A stretch of DNA of 64,000 bases from Cylindrobasidium torrendii FP15055 ss-10 (taxonomy: Eukaryota > Basidiomycota > Agaricomycetes > Agaricales > Physalacriaceae). Where the stretch lies: contig KN880514.1 in assembly GCA_000934385.1 (NCBI GenBank), positions 1 to 64,000 of the forward strand. The letters are read 5' to 3'. Positions 1-11,449 of the stretch are shown here, one piece after another. A program made the position numbers and the translations under genes. Within the stretch, counting starts at the first letter, position 1, and each line of letters opens with the position of its first letter. The notes below the pieces were generated by a model. That model searched no databases. It worked only from the letters and a program-made list of their open reading frames with translations, and was not told the origin of the DNA.

Positions 1-187
1 TGTTTGTGGTTGAGAGAACCTGACCAGCGCCAAGGCGCTGAGAGAGGTTTCTGTGTCGAGCGCACACGATGGGGAGAAATGAACGACAACCCCACTCAGA
101 CGCCGCTTCCGCGTCGTCGTGAAGAGCGATACCTTCGTGACTTCACGCTCGACCACCCACTATCAAGGAAACGGCGAAGGAATAGAT

Positions 188-1411
188 TTACTTTATCGCT
201 TTAATCTTATCCCTAATCGGCATCATCTCGATATGTATCTCCGCCAATACCTCCAGATCCCGCCAGTACTCCTCGAATGCGTCAGACTTCCATCTCCCCA
301 TAGCTTTGACTACGTTCGTCTCGACTCCGTTCACCAAGTAGTGCGTTGCCCCTCCAATCCTGAACGAGTGACCTGTTAGAGGCCCCATCCCCTTCCGCCT
401 CCAGACTTCGTTACACCTCTTCATAAAGTCCGATCTTGTAAGCAATTTCCGCGTCCCTTTCTCGTCCAGGTAAGAGCCTAGCGCGTCATCTTTTCCAATC
501 TCGTTCACCTTCTCGTGGAGCTTCCAGATCGCTATGCTATCTAACTCCTTCGGTTCCTGTCTGCATAGAGGTATCTTCACGCCTCTTTCGCCCGATGTTT
601 TTCCGGTCGGCAAGTTCAGCATGCGCGATCCGAGATCAGAAAAAGGTTCCTGTACGTCCCTCCCTTTTGGCATCTTTCTCTCCTCCAGCCTCTTCATCTT
701 CTTTGACGATGGTAAAAACTCTCCGAGTCTCACCATTGCCGCCCTTGTCACCTTCGCAGCGAAGCTGACTGCGATGTCTCGCCTCGATGAGAAGTCCAGT
801 CCTTCCTCAAGTATCCTCATCCTCGCGTGCGTAACCCCCATACGCTTCTCCACTGTCCTGTCTGGCGCTGTGTTCACTACCGCCTTCTTCAACAGCTGCA
901 TTTGTCTCGTATCGCCTTCCCAGCGCATTCCGGCCTTTGCGTGTATGTTCTTCAATGCGGTGACTCTATCCCCCGCCGCCTTCGCTCCCACTTCCCCCTT
1001 CATGTCGGACACGTAATCCAGGAGTAGAGCATGCGACGTTGGAAACCTCAGGTGCGTTGGCACCTTCTTTTTGTCACAGTATTTTTCGAAGTGGTTTAGA
1101 TACGATCCATACTTTTTCCTCGTCGCCGGCGCCCATGCATTGTTCATGAGTTCCATCCGTTTTGCTGTCGCAGTGGTTGCTGGATCGTCAAACTCATCGA
1201 ACTTTTTCCTGCAGGTCTTTTTCGTGATCCTCGGAGGGGACTGTTCCCTCTTCCTCTTTGCCCTTCCCACATCGTCATCCTTGACCGCTCGGGCAAGTGC
1301 TGCTAGTTGCCTCCCAAGTTTCTCCAAGTCCAGCGCCATCGTAGTGTTTTGGAAGAGGTTTCCTCGTGCCCGCCTCGCGTCCGCAGCTATGTATCCTCGG
1401 ATTAATTTCAT
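188..1411 (-). CDS. DIRS-element tyrosine recombinase (integrase)
   Basis: This 407-residue protein is the site-specific recombinase that would insert the circular DNA copy of the retroelement. The C-terminal half carries the family signature: a box-I arginine in a RAAMVRLGEF stretch, the HxxR of box II within GHSFRIGGATH, and a candidate nucleophilic tyrosine in FEEYWR about 35 residues later. The N-terminal half resembles the SAM-like core-binding domain of phage-integrase-fold enzymes (WAPATRKKYGSYLNHF). The start ATG lies in a 4-nt ATGA overlap with the stop of the upstream RT-RNase H frame, pointing to coupled translation. The frame is complete with no stops. It could also be called a Crypton-like recombinase in isolation, but the adjacent RT makes DIRS the better assignment. 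Confidence 0.88.
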   Translation of the reverse strand: MKLIRGYIAADARRARGNLFQNTTMALDLEKLGRQLAALARAVKDDDVGRAKRKREQSPPRITKKTCRKKFDEFDDPATTATAKRMELMNNAWAPATRKKYGSYLNHFEKYCDKKKVPTHLRFPTSHALLLDYVSDMKGEVGAKAAGDRVTALKNIHAKAGMRWEGDTRQMQLLKKAVVNTAPDRTVEKRMGVTHARMRILEEGLDFSSRRDIAVSFAAKVTRAAMVRLGEFLPSSKKMKRLEERKMPKGRDVQEPFSDLGSRMLNLPTGKTSGERGVKIPLCRQEPKELDSIAIWKLHEKVNEIGKDDALGSYLDEKGTRKLLTRSDFMKRCNEVWRRKGMGPLTGHSFRIGGATHYLVNGVETNVVKAMGRWKSDAFEEYWRDLEVLAEIHIEMMPIRDKIKAIK

Positions 1412-3231
1412 TTTGGTACCCTCCTATCATTCCTACCTACTGCTGGCTTCACCAGCCCTATCAGATGTTTAGGTAGATCAAATGTACAGTCCAGCATCGT
1501 CCTCCTTGAGTACTTTTGCCCGTCAAATTTTCCCCTCGATGGCGCGTCAGCCAAATTCTCGTGCGTAGAGATCCACTCCACCGAGAGCCAGATACCGCTC
1601 TCCTGCATCCTTTCGACAATCTTCTGGAGTATCCTATTTTGTGCCGTCCCTTGTGAGTATCCCGCCTTGAGGGCGCCCACCACTCCTTGATTGTCTGACC
1701 TGAGTATAACATGGGTATCCCGGAAGCCTCTCTTCTCGAGGACCCTCAGTGCTAGCTCGACCGCAACCATTTCTGCCCATCCGATCTCCCTTCCATCCTT
1801 TTTCCAGCCGTCCTCGAACTCCCAGGCCATCCACTGACCATCCAGTACTAGTCCGATGCCCCAGCCGGTTGATGCATCGACCATCAACGAGTTCCTTCTG
1901 GCTGCCGGGATTTCTTTCACCTCCAGCCCCAGGAACTCCTTCTGGAGTTGCTGCGTCCACCATTCCACATCCGCCCTGGCTTCTGGTGTAACCCTGTGCC
2001 GCAGGAACGGCTTATCTGGGGTCTTGAAACCAGCGCGTAGTTTGTACAGTGCTGGCATACGCGACCGCCCCGCCGTGCATATTATGCAGACGTGGTTGAG
2101 GGTTCCCACCACCGCTTCCACCTCCTGTACGTTCACCGTCGCTCCCTCCTCTAACCAAGGCTGGATCCTCTCCAGGTACTTCGACTTCTTCTCGGCCGGT
2201 AGCTGCACCGTCTTTTCGGCTAGGTCCCAAAGGAAGCCTATGTATCGGTAGCGTATGGCGAAATCGAAGAACTTTCCTGGGTCCCAGTTCCAGCCTAGCC
2301 TTTCTGCGATGTCCCAAATGAGTTCTACCCCGTACCAGTTCTCCTTCCCCGGATAGCGAAAAAATACGAAGTCATCCACCCACTTCAGCACGTCCTTGAT
2401 GCCGTGGCGTCGGAATATCTCCAGGATGGCGTCGGCAATCTTCCCCCACACGCCTGGATGTGATGCGCCCCCGAAGTCCATGCATTTCTGCATGCGTATC
2501 AGCCCGTCAATAAGGACCATTGCGTGCCTTCTGATGGATGGATGTAGTGGAACGTTCCTAAATGCTGATTTCACGTCGAAGACTGCTACTCTGGTGCCTC
2601 TTGGCGCGCGCGCCACCAGGATGTACATTATCGCGAATATTCCCCACTTGCATGGGTACAGCGACGCGTTGATGATAGCATTGCTTGATATCCTTCTAGG
2701 GTCTATGACGATTTTCGCAAATGGGTCGTTTTCCAGGATCGCGGCTAGCTCCTCTGGCCTTTCTTTCGACGGGTGTGAGTGGTTCGTGATGACCCTGAAT
2801 TTTCCTTTCTTCTGCTCGACCACATGCAAAGGTACGGTTCTAAAATTCCCTGGGGTTTACTCAGTACCTAATATGGCCACAACCCGTGTGATCCAAGTAC
2901 CTATCTGGCTCTGCCAGGTCTCTGCCGGGAAACCTTCCGAGATTCTGTCCAGCAGTGTTTCCTTATCGTACTCCTCCGTCAGCCAATCCTCTAGCTCGGC
3001 TTTCACCACGTTCTCCGGTATGTATGTCCGATCCAGTCGAACATTTTCCACTCCGGTCTTGAATCCTTCCCTCATCCCTACCACCACCGATTCGTACTCC
3101 CTCCAGACGTCGTCCCCACAGGCCTTCAGCTCTTCTTCCCACACGTCTGGCCTGAACGGTGTGGAAATGTGCGCCATCTCCTCAAGAGGAGTGCGCCGCC
3201 GATTGTGCGCCGCCGCAGTCCTTTCTGCCAT
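1408..3231 (-). CDS. DIRS reverse transcriptase-RNase H, with in-frame TAA
   Basis: The reverse transcriptase core reads KFRVITNHS, FDVKSAFRNVPLH (first catalytic Asp) and LKWVDDFVFF (the YxDD box with Trp in place of Tyr). RNase H follows with LMVDASTGWG, a Glu in WAEMVAVELAL, LRSDNQGVVGAL and ENLADAPSRG. An ATG at 3231-3229, inside the end of gag, opens this frame and leads a conserved-looking N-terminal extension (125 codons). A TAA at 2859-2857 then interrupts it; the RT frame continues after it in the same phase, and the first ATG downstream is inside the RT domain. So the product needs readthrough, or this copy is disabled. The frame ends in the ATGA overlap with the recombinase. I tested a splice around the stop and found no phase-keeping GT-AG pair. 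Confidence 0.82.
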
Positions 3232-5643
3232 CGAGTGAGCACCTGTGCTCAAATGGACAGTCCCTCCGCGAGCACCCAGCGTTGCTGTTGAAGGCCCAGC
3301 AGACTCGGACGCCCTTTTCGTCTGGCATCCAGAGGCCGCTACGTGTGTGTTGCTTCCTGAGGTAGTTACCTCCCGTCGGGCAGTTCTTGCTGGTATCCTT
3401 TCCGATGCACATCCCATTCCCGCAGACGTTGCAGCGTTTATTGACCGTGCTTTCTCTGGGTTGTCTCTGGTTCTCGCCGCCTCGAAAGGAAGAATGGCCG
3501 TATCCCCTCGTGTACGAGGCGTGGGAGTCTGGTCGCGCGTATGGGTGGTATTCTTGTCGCTGGTGTTGTGTGCGTTCCGGGCGAGAGGTCGATGGGTGCG
3601 TGTAACTTCTAGCGCTTCCTTGTGGTTGACTGACTCCTCTACCTGCGCCGTTCAGATCGTCTTCCGCATTCATCACGCACTCTAGCCAGCGCGTGTTGTC
3701 CCATTTCGATATGTTTATCACGACGTATTCGTCCGGCGGCGTGCGCTGCTTCCTCTGCTCCCGGATGTTGTCAAAGAGCGTGGTGAACAGTTCGTCGTAG
3801 AGTGTCTTGGCTGCCAGCAGTTTTGCTGGGCTGACGCCCCCCGATTGTGGTCTGACCTTTTCGATTAAGATGTCCGCGATCCTGTCCAAGTGTTCCTGCA
3901 GCTTCCTCGCCACCTTCTTCCCCCGGCGCCTTATCTCGCCGCCAGGCGCAAACTCCTTTCCAACGGTACGCGCCGCCCTCCTCATGACCTCGCTGAATTC
4001 CGCCGCAGACGGCTCTATCGTGAGCAAGCGCTGCTCCTTCGCCTTCTTCCACGTCCCATTCGAAAAGTAGACGTCCTGTGCTACTTTTCCCCGGGTCTCG
4101 TCAAGACTCTTTTGGATTTTCGCGTCTGTGAAGTCGTAGGAGAAGAGCTCCTTCTTCAGGCCGCTGTTCAGATTCTCGACCACATCCCTCGCATTCTTGA
4201 ACCTCCCAGCCTCGGGCTGGTAGTCCATCTCGACTTCCTTCGGTTCAGGTTCCTCGCTAAGTAGGCAAGGTTTCTTCGAGCGTACGGGAGCATCGCTCGA
4301 ACCGTTGGACGTGTCCGAATCCGAGGTGTCGACGGCGTCGCTGTCTGTGCTGCGACTGCGTTTCTTCTGGGTACGCCTATTCCTCTTGTGCTTCCTCTTC
4401 GGCTTTTCCTCGTCCTCGCTTTCACTGTGGCTGATGACTTTCGCCGCAGGTTTCTGCTCGATGCTGGGACCTTTCTTCGGCACCTTTGGTAGGCTCTGGT
4501 ATGCGTGTTTAGACTTTCGATGGGGTACGTCCGTCGCCTTCTCCCGTTCCTTGTTCTCGCTGACTGCTCGTAGATCCTTGGACCGACCCGTTACGGGCTT
4601 TGGGGGCTCCCCTGGTGTAGGCTCGATGTGTTCGAAGGTGATGTTACTTCCTTCTTCCTCGATGGCCTTGTCCACCTGCTCCCTGGACATCAACCCCTTT
4701 TCCATCAGTATTTCGAACATGATACGAGGTTGTTCAGGCTCCTTTCCGGTGATGCGTCTCTCATCATTCGTCCGCCGTATGCCTTCGACCACGGCTTCCG
4801 TAGCTTCGTCCATCGAACATTGAATGTCCGCTGCAATATCTTCCGCTGTGACCAAGGTCAGCTTCCATTCCAAATTTCCGTCCCATGAGGGAAATTGTGT
4901 GTGTTCCGTATGTTCCTTTCCATCCTTGGGTGTGCTGACTGATGTCCTTTGCAGTGACCCTTCCTTTCCTTTCCAGTTCCGTGCGACACCGTCGCGTTTC
5001 CATTCCACTGGCCTTCGGCCCAACCAGGATACCAGGATAGGAGTGGGGGGGGGGTAGAAATTGTATATGTTGTAATGGACTCACCCATCGCCCGTACTGA
5101 CTCTCGGATTTCCTTCTCCTCCGCCGCAATTCTATTTCTCTCCGCTTCGCTCGTGTTGTGCGTGATTGTCGTCGCTGGAGGTTTCGCCTCTGTGTCCCCT
5201 TGCCGGATGGTGTTTGGATCGTTGCCCCGATACTCGCTTAGAGCTTCCGCGAGTGTCTTTTGCCTCGCCTCCGGCGTAGGTGTAGGCTGCCTTGGAGGTA
5301 TGGTGGACGTCTCGTTTCTCACGGGAGCCTTCCCCTTTTCTTTCGCCGACAGTCGTGGTGGCGACTTTGGTTCCATGTCCATCGGTAAGGTTGCTGTTGA
5401 GGCTTTCGCCCCCTGCCGGTCGTCTTGCGTGTGGTTCTGGTCGGCGGGTTCGTTCTCTATCTCGTCAATGTCGTCGATACTGTCCCATTCGTGTTCGCTT
5501 GGTGGTTTCTGGGATTTTCTCCCCTTCTTCTTCTGTCTATTCTCCGCCTCCAGCTTGTCCAATGCCGTGAAGACCGGGTTGGAGTCCAGGTGGTCGCTGG
5601 TTTTTTCTCCGCCTCTTGTCTTCGTTGTTCGTTTTGTAGCCAT
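3182..5643 (-). CDS. DIRS gag-like protein, probably spliced
   Basis: Two open frames make up this gene. The first runs from ATG 5643 (MATKRTTKTRGGEK) and the second is open from about 5023 to TGA 3182 but has no ATG near its start. A candidate intron at 5084-5008 (77 nt, GTGAGT...CCAG, pyrimidine-rich C9 run) joins them in phase: 559 + 1826 nt gives 794 residues. The protein is charged, low in hydrophobic stretches, and rich in KR/SE tracts in the middle. Its C-terminus has Cys/His clusters including a C-x8-C-x4-C-x3-H finger (CWAFNSNAGC...CPFEH), as expected for nucleic-acid binding by a gag protein. A programmed frameshift in the 4858-5023 overlap is the alternative. The pol ATG overlaps its last 50 nt. 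Confidence 0.7.
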
Positions 5644-5671
5644 TTCGTTCTCGTTTAAGAAAGCAAATAGA

Positions 5672-5691
5672 GTCGAGATTCTAATCTCGAC
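5672..5691. repeat. Perfect palindrome, 9-bp arms, 2-nt spacer
   Basis: The arms GTCGAGATT and AATCTCGAC are separated by CT. It sits about 30 bp upstream of the gag ATG of the DIRS element, so it may belong to the 5' end or promoter of the element. No function is demonstrated. Confidence 0.7.
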
Positions 5692-5718
5692 TATAGTGAT
5701 GGAAGTGTGTACTAAGAG

Positions 5719-5741
5719 CGTGATCGGTCTACTCGATCACG
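5719..5741. repeat. Second palindrome, 8-bp arms
   Basis: The arms CGTGATCG and CGATCACG flank a 7-nt spacer, 28 bp beyond the first palindrome. The close pairing of two perfect inverted repeats upstream of gag suggests part of the element's terminal structure or a protein-binding region. Confidence 0.65.
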
Positions 5742-6639
5742 TGTTCGCATATTGCCTCATGAAACCCGACCTCCACTTCATACCTACCCGACCAACCTTC
5801 GCGGAGGTGTCACGGAGATGAAGAAGTGGTATGTACCGCTGTGAGTCGTCCAACCCTCGTCGGCTGAACGGTGTTGTCCGTGTTGATGGCTGGGAAGTTG
5901 CATGGCGCGCATTGAATTGGAGGCATTGAGTGATTTATCTAGATAGTCCAAGAAGCGACCAGGATGTCCATCGGTGTACGCAGGCTGGGCTTGTCGATCC
6001 TGCATAAATCAACGAGCGACGTTGTCCACCCATATTTTCTCCACTCGTGCAAGATGCCTTGCCAACAGGATGGTCCAAAGGCCAGAAATCCGTCCAAGCT
6101 CACCGCGCAGAAAAAGGGCGGTGAATTCGGCGTGACGCCATTGTTTACACTTTGCTGATACTAGCAGCGACCCGTGCTTACAGCACGGGATAGTGAGCAA
6201 GGTCAGCCATTGCATCACCCGTGCACAGCCAATCAGAAGAGGTTTTTGTCTCCCGCCATTTGTCTTTTGCCTGCCGGGGAGTTTTCGATTCTAATAGAAG
6301 ATGGTCGAAGTCGCCGTGTTTGCGCATCAGCATATTGCGTATCCCGTCCCAGGGGAATTTGTGGTACGTAGACCGGTCGAATTCGCTACGCCAGAGAGCG
6401 CTATGCTATTGACCAAGGCGTCGGCTACACGGTCCCGTCAATTTAGACGTCGCAAAGAACATATAACCGTACATTGTCATCTCGTGGTCCTCCTCCTTGG
6501 TAGCCCACGGTGAGCGGTGCGCATCGTCCATTTTCACGGTGCCTACGCGGCCTCGTTAGCCCAAGCATTTCCTGGAGGACAGGCACACGGACCTTGCAGC
6601 ATAGCCATCCCATTCCCCTTCCCTCCAAGGTCTGACGCT

Positions 6640-8310
6640 TCAGAAAACCCCATATGAACCAGCCCCGGTCATTCGGCGTTCGCCCAGATGTCCTTCACTC
6701 GTATAGGTGGCTCGGTGGACCATCAACGCGATGGTTGGTTCAAAGACCAGGAAAGCTGCCAGGGAAGAAGACTGTGCAGGTGGGTGGCAAAGGAGGGAGG
6801 ATTTGTGTTCATGGTTGGTCGGTCGGACGTCCAGTTCGATCCTAGTCCAGCGCCGGTATCGAAATCGGCTCCAGTCCGTGTTCCATCACATCCCAGGAGA
6901 CGAAGAGCTTCCCTGGTACGCAGGCTGGTTGCCGCGGCATTCATGGGTCACGCAGTCCAGAGGCTAACACCCCCATTCCGATGTACGGCTCGAGTGTACA
7001 TCGCCGATGGTTCTCTCCGTTGTACTAGTCCTACGCGACCAGGTCACCCTAAGCATAATCGGGAATGGGAATACGCACATATCCTCGACTATTGCCGCCT
7101 CGATACCAGTGCTGCCCAGCCCGCAGTGCAGCTAACTGTTTATTTCAATTTCCCCTTCACTTGTGTACATGCTTTGGAGAGACATGAGCCTAATCGTCCT
7201 GGGGACGAGCAGTGACACGCACCTGGTTGTACTATACATAGTTGTGCCCTGAAGTCCTCATCCGCGTAAGTATTGTCCACCAATCGTCATGCATTCTCTC
7301 GAAACCTGCATTCGACACCAAATCTTTTTGTGTAGAATATAGTGGAAGCAGTATGATGCGCTTGGTTGCTGATGCGAGTGAAAGTATGAGTGAGAGTGGA
7401 ACGCGTGATCGAACTGCGAACTAGCTGATCAGGAATAGGGCTTGACTTTCGTCAAGTCACACCTATATACTCATTATTCATTGTTGTCCAAGTAACAACA
7501 ACGTACAGGTTTTGATATCTAAAGCCTCTGGCCGTTTCATTGCGGGCCAGGTGGGATAGAATCTTTCTCAGATGAATATGTACTCTACGGCACATCCGAG
7601 TCCTGGGCTCCATACGACCCAACTCATCCACCCACGACGAGAAAACTACACCGAAGTCGCCGTCTGTCTCATTCTGCATGCTATATATATATCCCACAAT
7701 TCTCGAGTAACGAAACCAATCTCAAGCATGCTCATGAAGACCCAGTCCTGACCACTCCAGCCTGAACCTTCGCGCTCATTGAACTTGTGCATCCATTCAT
7801 CTTCGTCCCCTTCAGAGCGCTTCTCTGGTGCATGTATCGTGTGAGAAGTCATGATGCACATGGGAATCATTGTATTTCTTGGGAGTGCGTTCGAGTGCAG
7901 GGCAAGGCCGAAAGGAGGGGAGGAGCACCGTCGAAAACCGAAGCCGAGCAATCAAGGAAGGTGGCAATGCCGTCGTTTTATATGTATACGCGGAACGCAG
8001 GGGGCACGCCTGTCTACTTAGATGTTCTTCGGGGCGCAGGCAACATGTTCTTGGGGACATGGTGTGACAGTTGCATTGGTGTTCACGTCGAATATAGGAC
8101 CAGCCTCATCTTTGGAACCGCGCATACTATAGCCAAGCCACCTCTATGATGCTCTCGGTCAAAGTACATCCCAAACAGGACCGGGCACGGTGAAGAGGGC
8201 CAGGCTCGGGGTTGGACTCGAGGAATGTTGTTCACCGCAAATGGGGAGCTGGCTCGTCGAGGGTGTCGATAACGGCTAAGTTAAACGGTGTTGTTCATGA
8301 AACTTGAACC
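6640..8310. repeat. Mosaic repeat copy R1
   Basis: This copy begins with the block around CATATGAACCAGCC (6650), continues through GGTTCAAAGACC (6737) and the CACTTGTGTACATGC block (7158), then TCCTCATCCGCGTAA (7256), and after a 0.4-kb unmatched stretch the GAGCACCGTCGAAAACC block (7922). The same markers recur in copies R2-R5. The protein-level reading frames differ between copies. Confidence 0.75.
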
Positions 8311-8754
8311 GCGGTGCGCATGAAAGCCCTGTGCGATATCCAGTCGCCCAGCTTGAGCAAATATCCCCCACATCCTCCTTTGCAGTGCCATTCAACCAGC
8401 ACCTTCTCCAGCCTCTCGTCTCGCACCCACAGAAATCGTTCGGAAACGTCAACGCCGCCCCATTGTCCTCCCATAGAAGCAACGTGCACACGCCTCGAGG
8501 CTCGTATGCGTATGTCGCCCAACGCCCACAGATCCCTGGAATCTACAACACATATCAAGGTTGTGTGCATCGGGCCACCCTTCCTTCCCTCTGAACGGTG
8601 CAGCAGCGGTCCGGATGAAAGTGTCGATGGAAACATTCGACCTCCCAACAACGGGCCGAAGGTGGTGCAAGCTGCTGGCGAGAACATACGACTCGCCCGG
8701 GACACCAGCACCACCTCCTTCGTCTTCGTCTGCGTTGAGGGAGAGGAAGGGGGG

Positions 8755-9000
8755 TGAATGGCGTAAACATTGGGCAGCTCCAGCTAGATGGTCCAAAGAC
8801 TGGCTGAGTTCACCGCACAGGCGAATTCGCGTCGTGCATCCCAGGATACAACGGGTACATTTGTGATATGCAGGCCGTCCGAATTCGCCGTCGCGTATGC
8901 CGTTCCTAGTCAATCAATTGGAGACTGGCATGACTTCCAGACGAAGCTGGACATGTGTGTTTGATGGCGCCTATGTATACGACCCCATTAGTCCAAGAAT
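8755..9000. repeat. Shared block J, copy 1
   Basis: The stretch starting near GGGCAGCTCCAGCTA (8773) and running through a conserved GTCCAAAGACTGGCTGAGTT core recurs at about 13,740-14,000 with few differences. In both places it directly precedes a mosaic repeat copy (R2 and R4), so J+R moved or duplicated as one unit, offset by about 5.0 kb. Confidence 0.8.
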
Positions 9001-9049
9001 ATCTGGGAGTAGCACACATACATACCGTGCAGTATACCCTCTCCTTCCC

Positions 9050-10560
9050 TCCAAGGTTTGACGCTTCAGAAAACCCCATATGAACCAGCCGAGGTCGTTC
9101 AGAATGATCTTCTCTTGACTCGGTAGATCGGCAATGCGATGATTGGTTCAAAGACCGTGAAGCTGCGAGGGAACACTGCGCAGGCGGGGCGGATTCGTGT
9201 TCATGGTGGGTCAGCCAGAGGTCCAGTCCAATCGTCCAGCGCCGGCGCCCTAATCCCGGTCCGTGTTCCAAGATATCGCTACCCCCGTCCTATCTCATCC
9301 CAGGACCCGACGGGCTTCTCTGGTGCGCAGACCGGTCCCATCCTGCGTCGCGCAGTCCACACCCCCCTTTTCGATCCACGGCCCGAGTGTAAATCGTCCA
9401 AAGTTTTCTCCGTTGTCCTACGCGATCCGGTCAGCCCAAGTATATCCAGAGACGGGCAAACACGCACATTTCCCCAGCTCGATACAAGCCTCACAGGCGC
9501 GTTGCCGAGCCCGCAGTGCAGCTAACTGTTTATTCCAATTTCTTCTTCACTTGTGTACATGCTTTGCAGAGACATATCAGCCTAAAAGCATCTCCAGAAG
9601 GAGAAGTAGCACACACCTGGTTTTTGGGCTCAGCCTGTAAGTTATCCTCATCCGCGTAAATATCCTCCCTCGTGATTCGGAAAAGCGAACGTAGGTAAGG
9701 TAGCGTTTGAAGCCGGCGGAATACAGGAGGAGCGATGGGATGCGCTTGGTTGTGTTCCATGATGAGAGTCAAAGTCAGAGTGGAAAGCGTACGCGCGTGT
9801 GCGATCGAATTTCGAACTAGGCTGGCCTGATCAGGAATACATGCAATTGCAGGTACAGTCCCTGCTAAGCTACGGCCATTATTCATTATTATTCAAGTGA
9901 TATCGATATACATAGGCTGTGATGTCTGGCCGCGGACAGCTTGCTGCTTCGCACCAAGGTTCCAACTAATTCCCCTCCCGGCCCATTCATTCAGGGACGC
10001 AAAGTGAAAACTAGTAGTAGACGGACTTCGCGATCTGTTCAGCAAAATACCTCATTATGCATGCGATATTCTACGACTAACGCGGCAAACCCACAATATC
10101 ATAAGTACGTACATCGTATCTCGAGCAACCCACCTCAGCCTTCGCCTCCTTCAGAACGTTGATAGTCTCGCCGATGATGTAGGAATCGTCTTCCTAGGAA
10201 TGTGCAAGTCGGCGTTCTGGGTATCCATGATACCAAGGGAGGGAGCACTGTCGAAAACCAATCAAGGTTAAAGGCGGCGATGCCGACGTTATCATAATTT
10301 CTAATACTATGCATGTATGCTGAACGCAGAGGGGTCCGCTGCGAAAGATGTCCTTGGGCACACAGGCGAAGGTGAAGGTGCGGGTAACTCGAGCCCTCGT
10401 CGTTGGCGACAGTGTATAATAGTCGAGCATGGGCCGGAGTCCATCCCGAATGCACAGGACCGGGGCATGGATGAAGCGTCCAGGTCGAGTAAAAGGAAGA
10501 TGAACACCGTGAATGGGTCATCGGCTGTGAATGGCGGGGGCGCATCAAGTCCTTCGCTGG
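9050..10560. repeat. Mosaic repeat copy R2
   Basis: Markers shared with the other copies are CATATGAACCAGCCG (9077), GGTTCAAAGACCGTGAAG (9144), the CACTTGTGTACATGC block (9550), TCCTCATCCGCGTAAA (9646), the block with ACTGTCGAAAACCAA (10247) and TATGCTGAACGCAGAGG (10316). It is the copy closest to R4 in its first 850 bp. Confidence 0.75.
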
Positions 10561-10849
10561 CGCAGCTTCAGTCGAGTTTTCACCATACAGTCCCTAGGCT
10601 TGACGAATGCAGAACGCTCGTCCGCCCAGATCTGTTGTTAATACACTGGGTAAACTGAGCAGACGCAGGAGAGAGTGTGTGTGTGTGTCCACTTCTCTGC
10701 CTCTGGTCATCACCCAAATCGGGTGTTACTCTCCATTGTCCCAGCGCGTCCCCTTCAAGTCAAGGATCCAAGCGAAGCAGGGCCCCGTGCACATATCCTC
10801 CACCAGTGCAGCCTTGAGCCGCTAGCGACGACAACCAGACCACGACATG

Positions 10850-10965
10850 CGGGACGCATCAAACACCAGCCTTCGTCTTCATCGATCATCTGTGGTGTGG
10901 AACGGTAGCTCTGCCGATAGTACAGAGGCGACAGTCTTGATGATAGTGGGGAGAGTGCCGTCACC
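10850..10965. repeat. Shared block M, copy 1
   Basis: A stretch with CTTCGTCTTCATC, GGTAGCTCTGCCGATAG and GACAGTCTTGATGATAGTGG is repeated in diverged form at about 13,385-13,475. It lies between mosaic copies R2 and R3. Confidence 0.6.
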
Positions 10966-11449
10966 GTACTCTGAGTCGATCATGGAATCACAGCTGCGTT
11001 GAATTCAAGTAGAGGAAAAAGTGGCATGCAAGGGCTGGGATACATGCATTCGACCATGATGAATCCAGGGCATCGTTGTACATCCTCGGCATCCGGGTGA
11101 GTGGGTATGCAGGTCGTAAATGAGAGCTTGTGGAAACGCAGTAGAGCCACAATGAGTCGTCCGGCCCCTCCGTTGACTAGACGGCTGAATATGAATGACG
11201 ACGCATGGAATCGGAATCTTGCTCTCCGCGGATGGTTCGGAAATTCGCTGAGGCGTCCTTCAGCCTCAGGCCTGGGTAGTAGTAGGACCCTGAGGGCTAT
11301 CAACAAGCCGCGGTCGTACAGGATGTTCTTCGCTCGTATAAGTGTCGTGGCTTGGTGGAATCGATTCGAAGTCCAGACAGCCCGCGAGGGAAACACTGCG
11401 CAGGCGTGGTCAGTCGGAAGTCCAGGACCGCGCCAGCGCCGGCCATCCA

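Larger units (their letters stand above)
1..5741 (-). mobile_element. DIRS-type (tyrosine recombinase) retrotransposon
   Basis: Three coding blocks on the minus strand occur in the order gag (5643 to 3182), reverse transcriptase-RNase H (3231 to 1408) and tyrosine recombinase (1411 to 188). This gene content is that of DIRS-like elements, which copy through RNA and integrate a circular DNA intermediate with a tyrosine recombinase instead of a DDE integrase. No protease or DDE integrase is seen. Two perfect short palindromes lie just upstream of gag. I could not find the inverted terminal repeats or internal complementary region, and the left end may lie outside the window, so the outer limits are approximate. 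An in-frame TAA inside the pol frame suggests a recently inactivated copy or use of readthrough. Confidence 0.85.

Noticed and set aside
2857..3417. Separate small gene upstream of RT
   Set aside because: Its frame continues after the TAA into the RT domain, so it is the N-terminal part of pol, and its upstream part only overlaps gag.
1..5830. LTR retrotransposon
   Set aside because: No DDE integrase, protease or LTRs; the tyrosine recombinase and DIRS-type RT-RNase H order fit a DIRS element.
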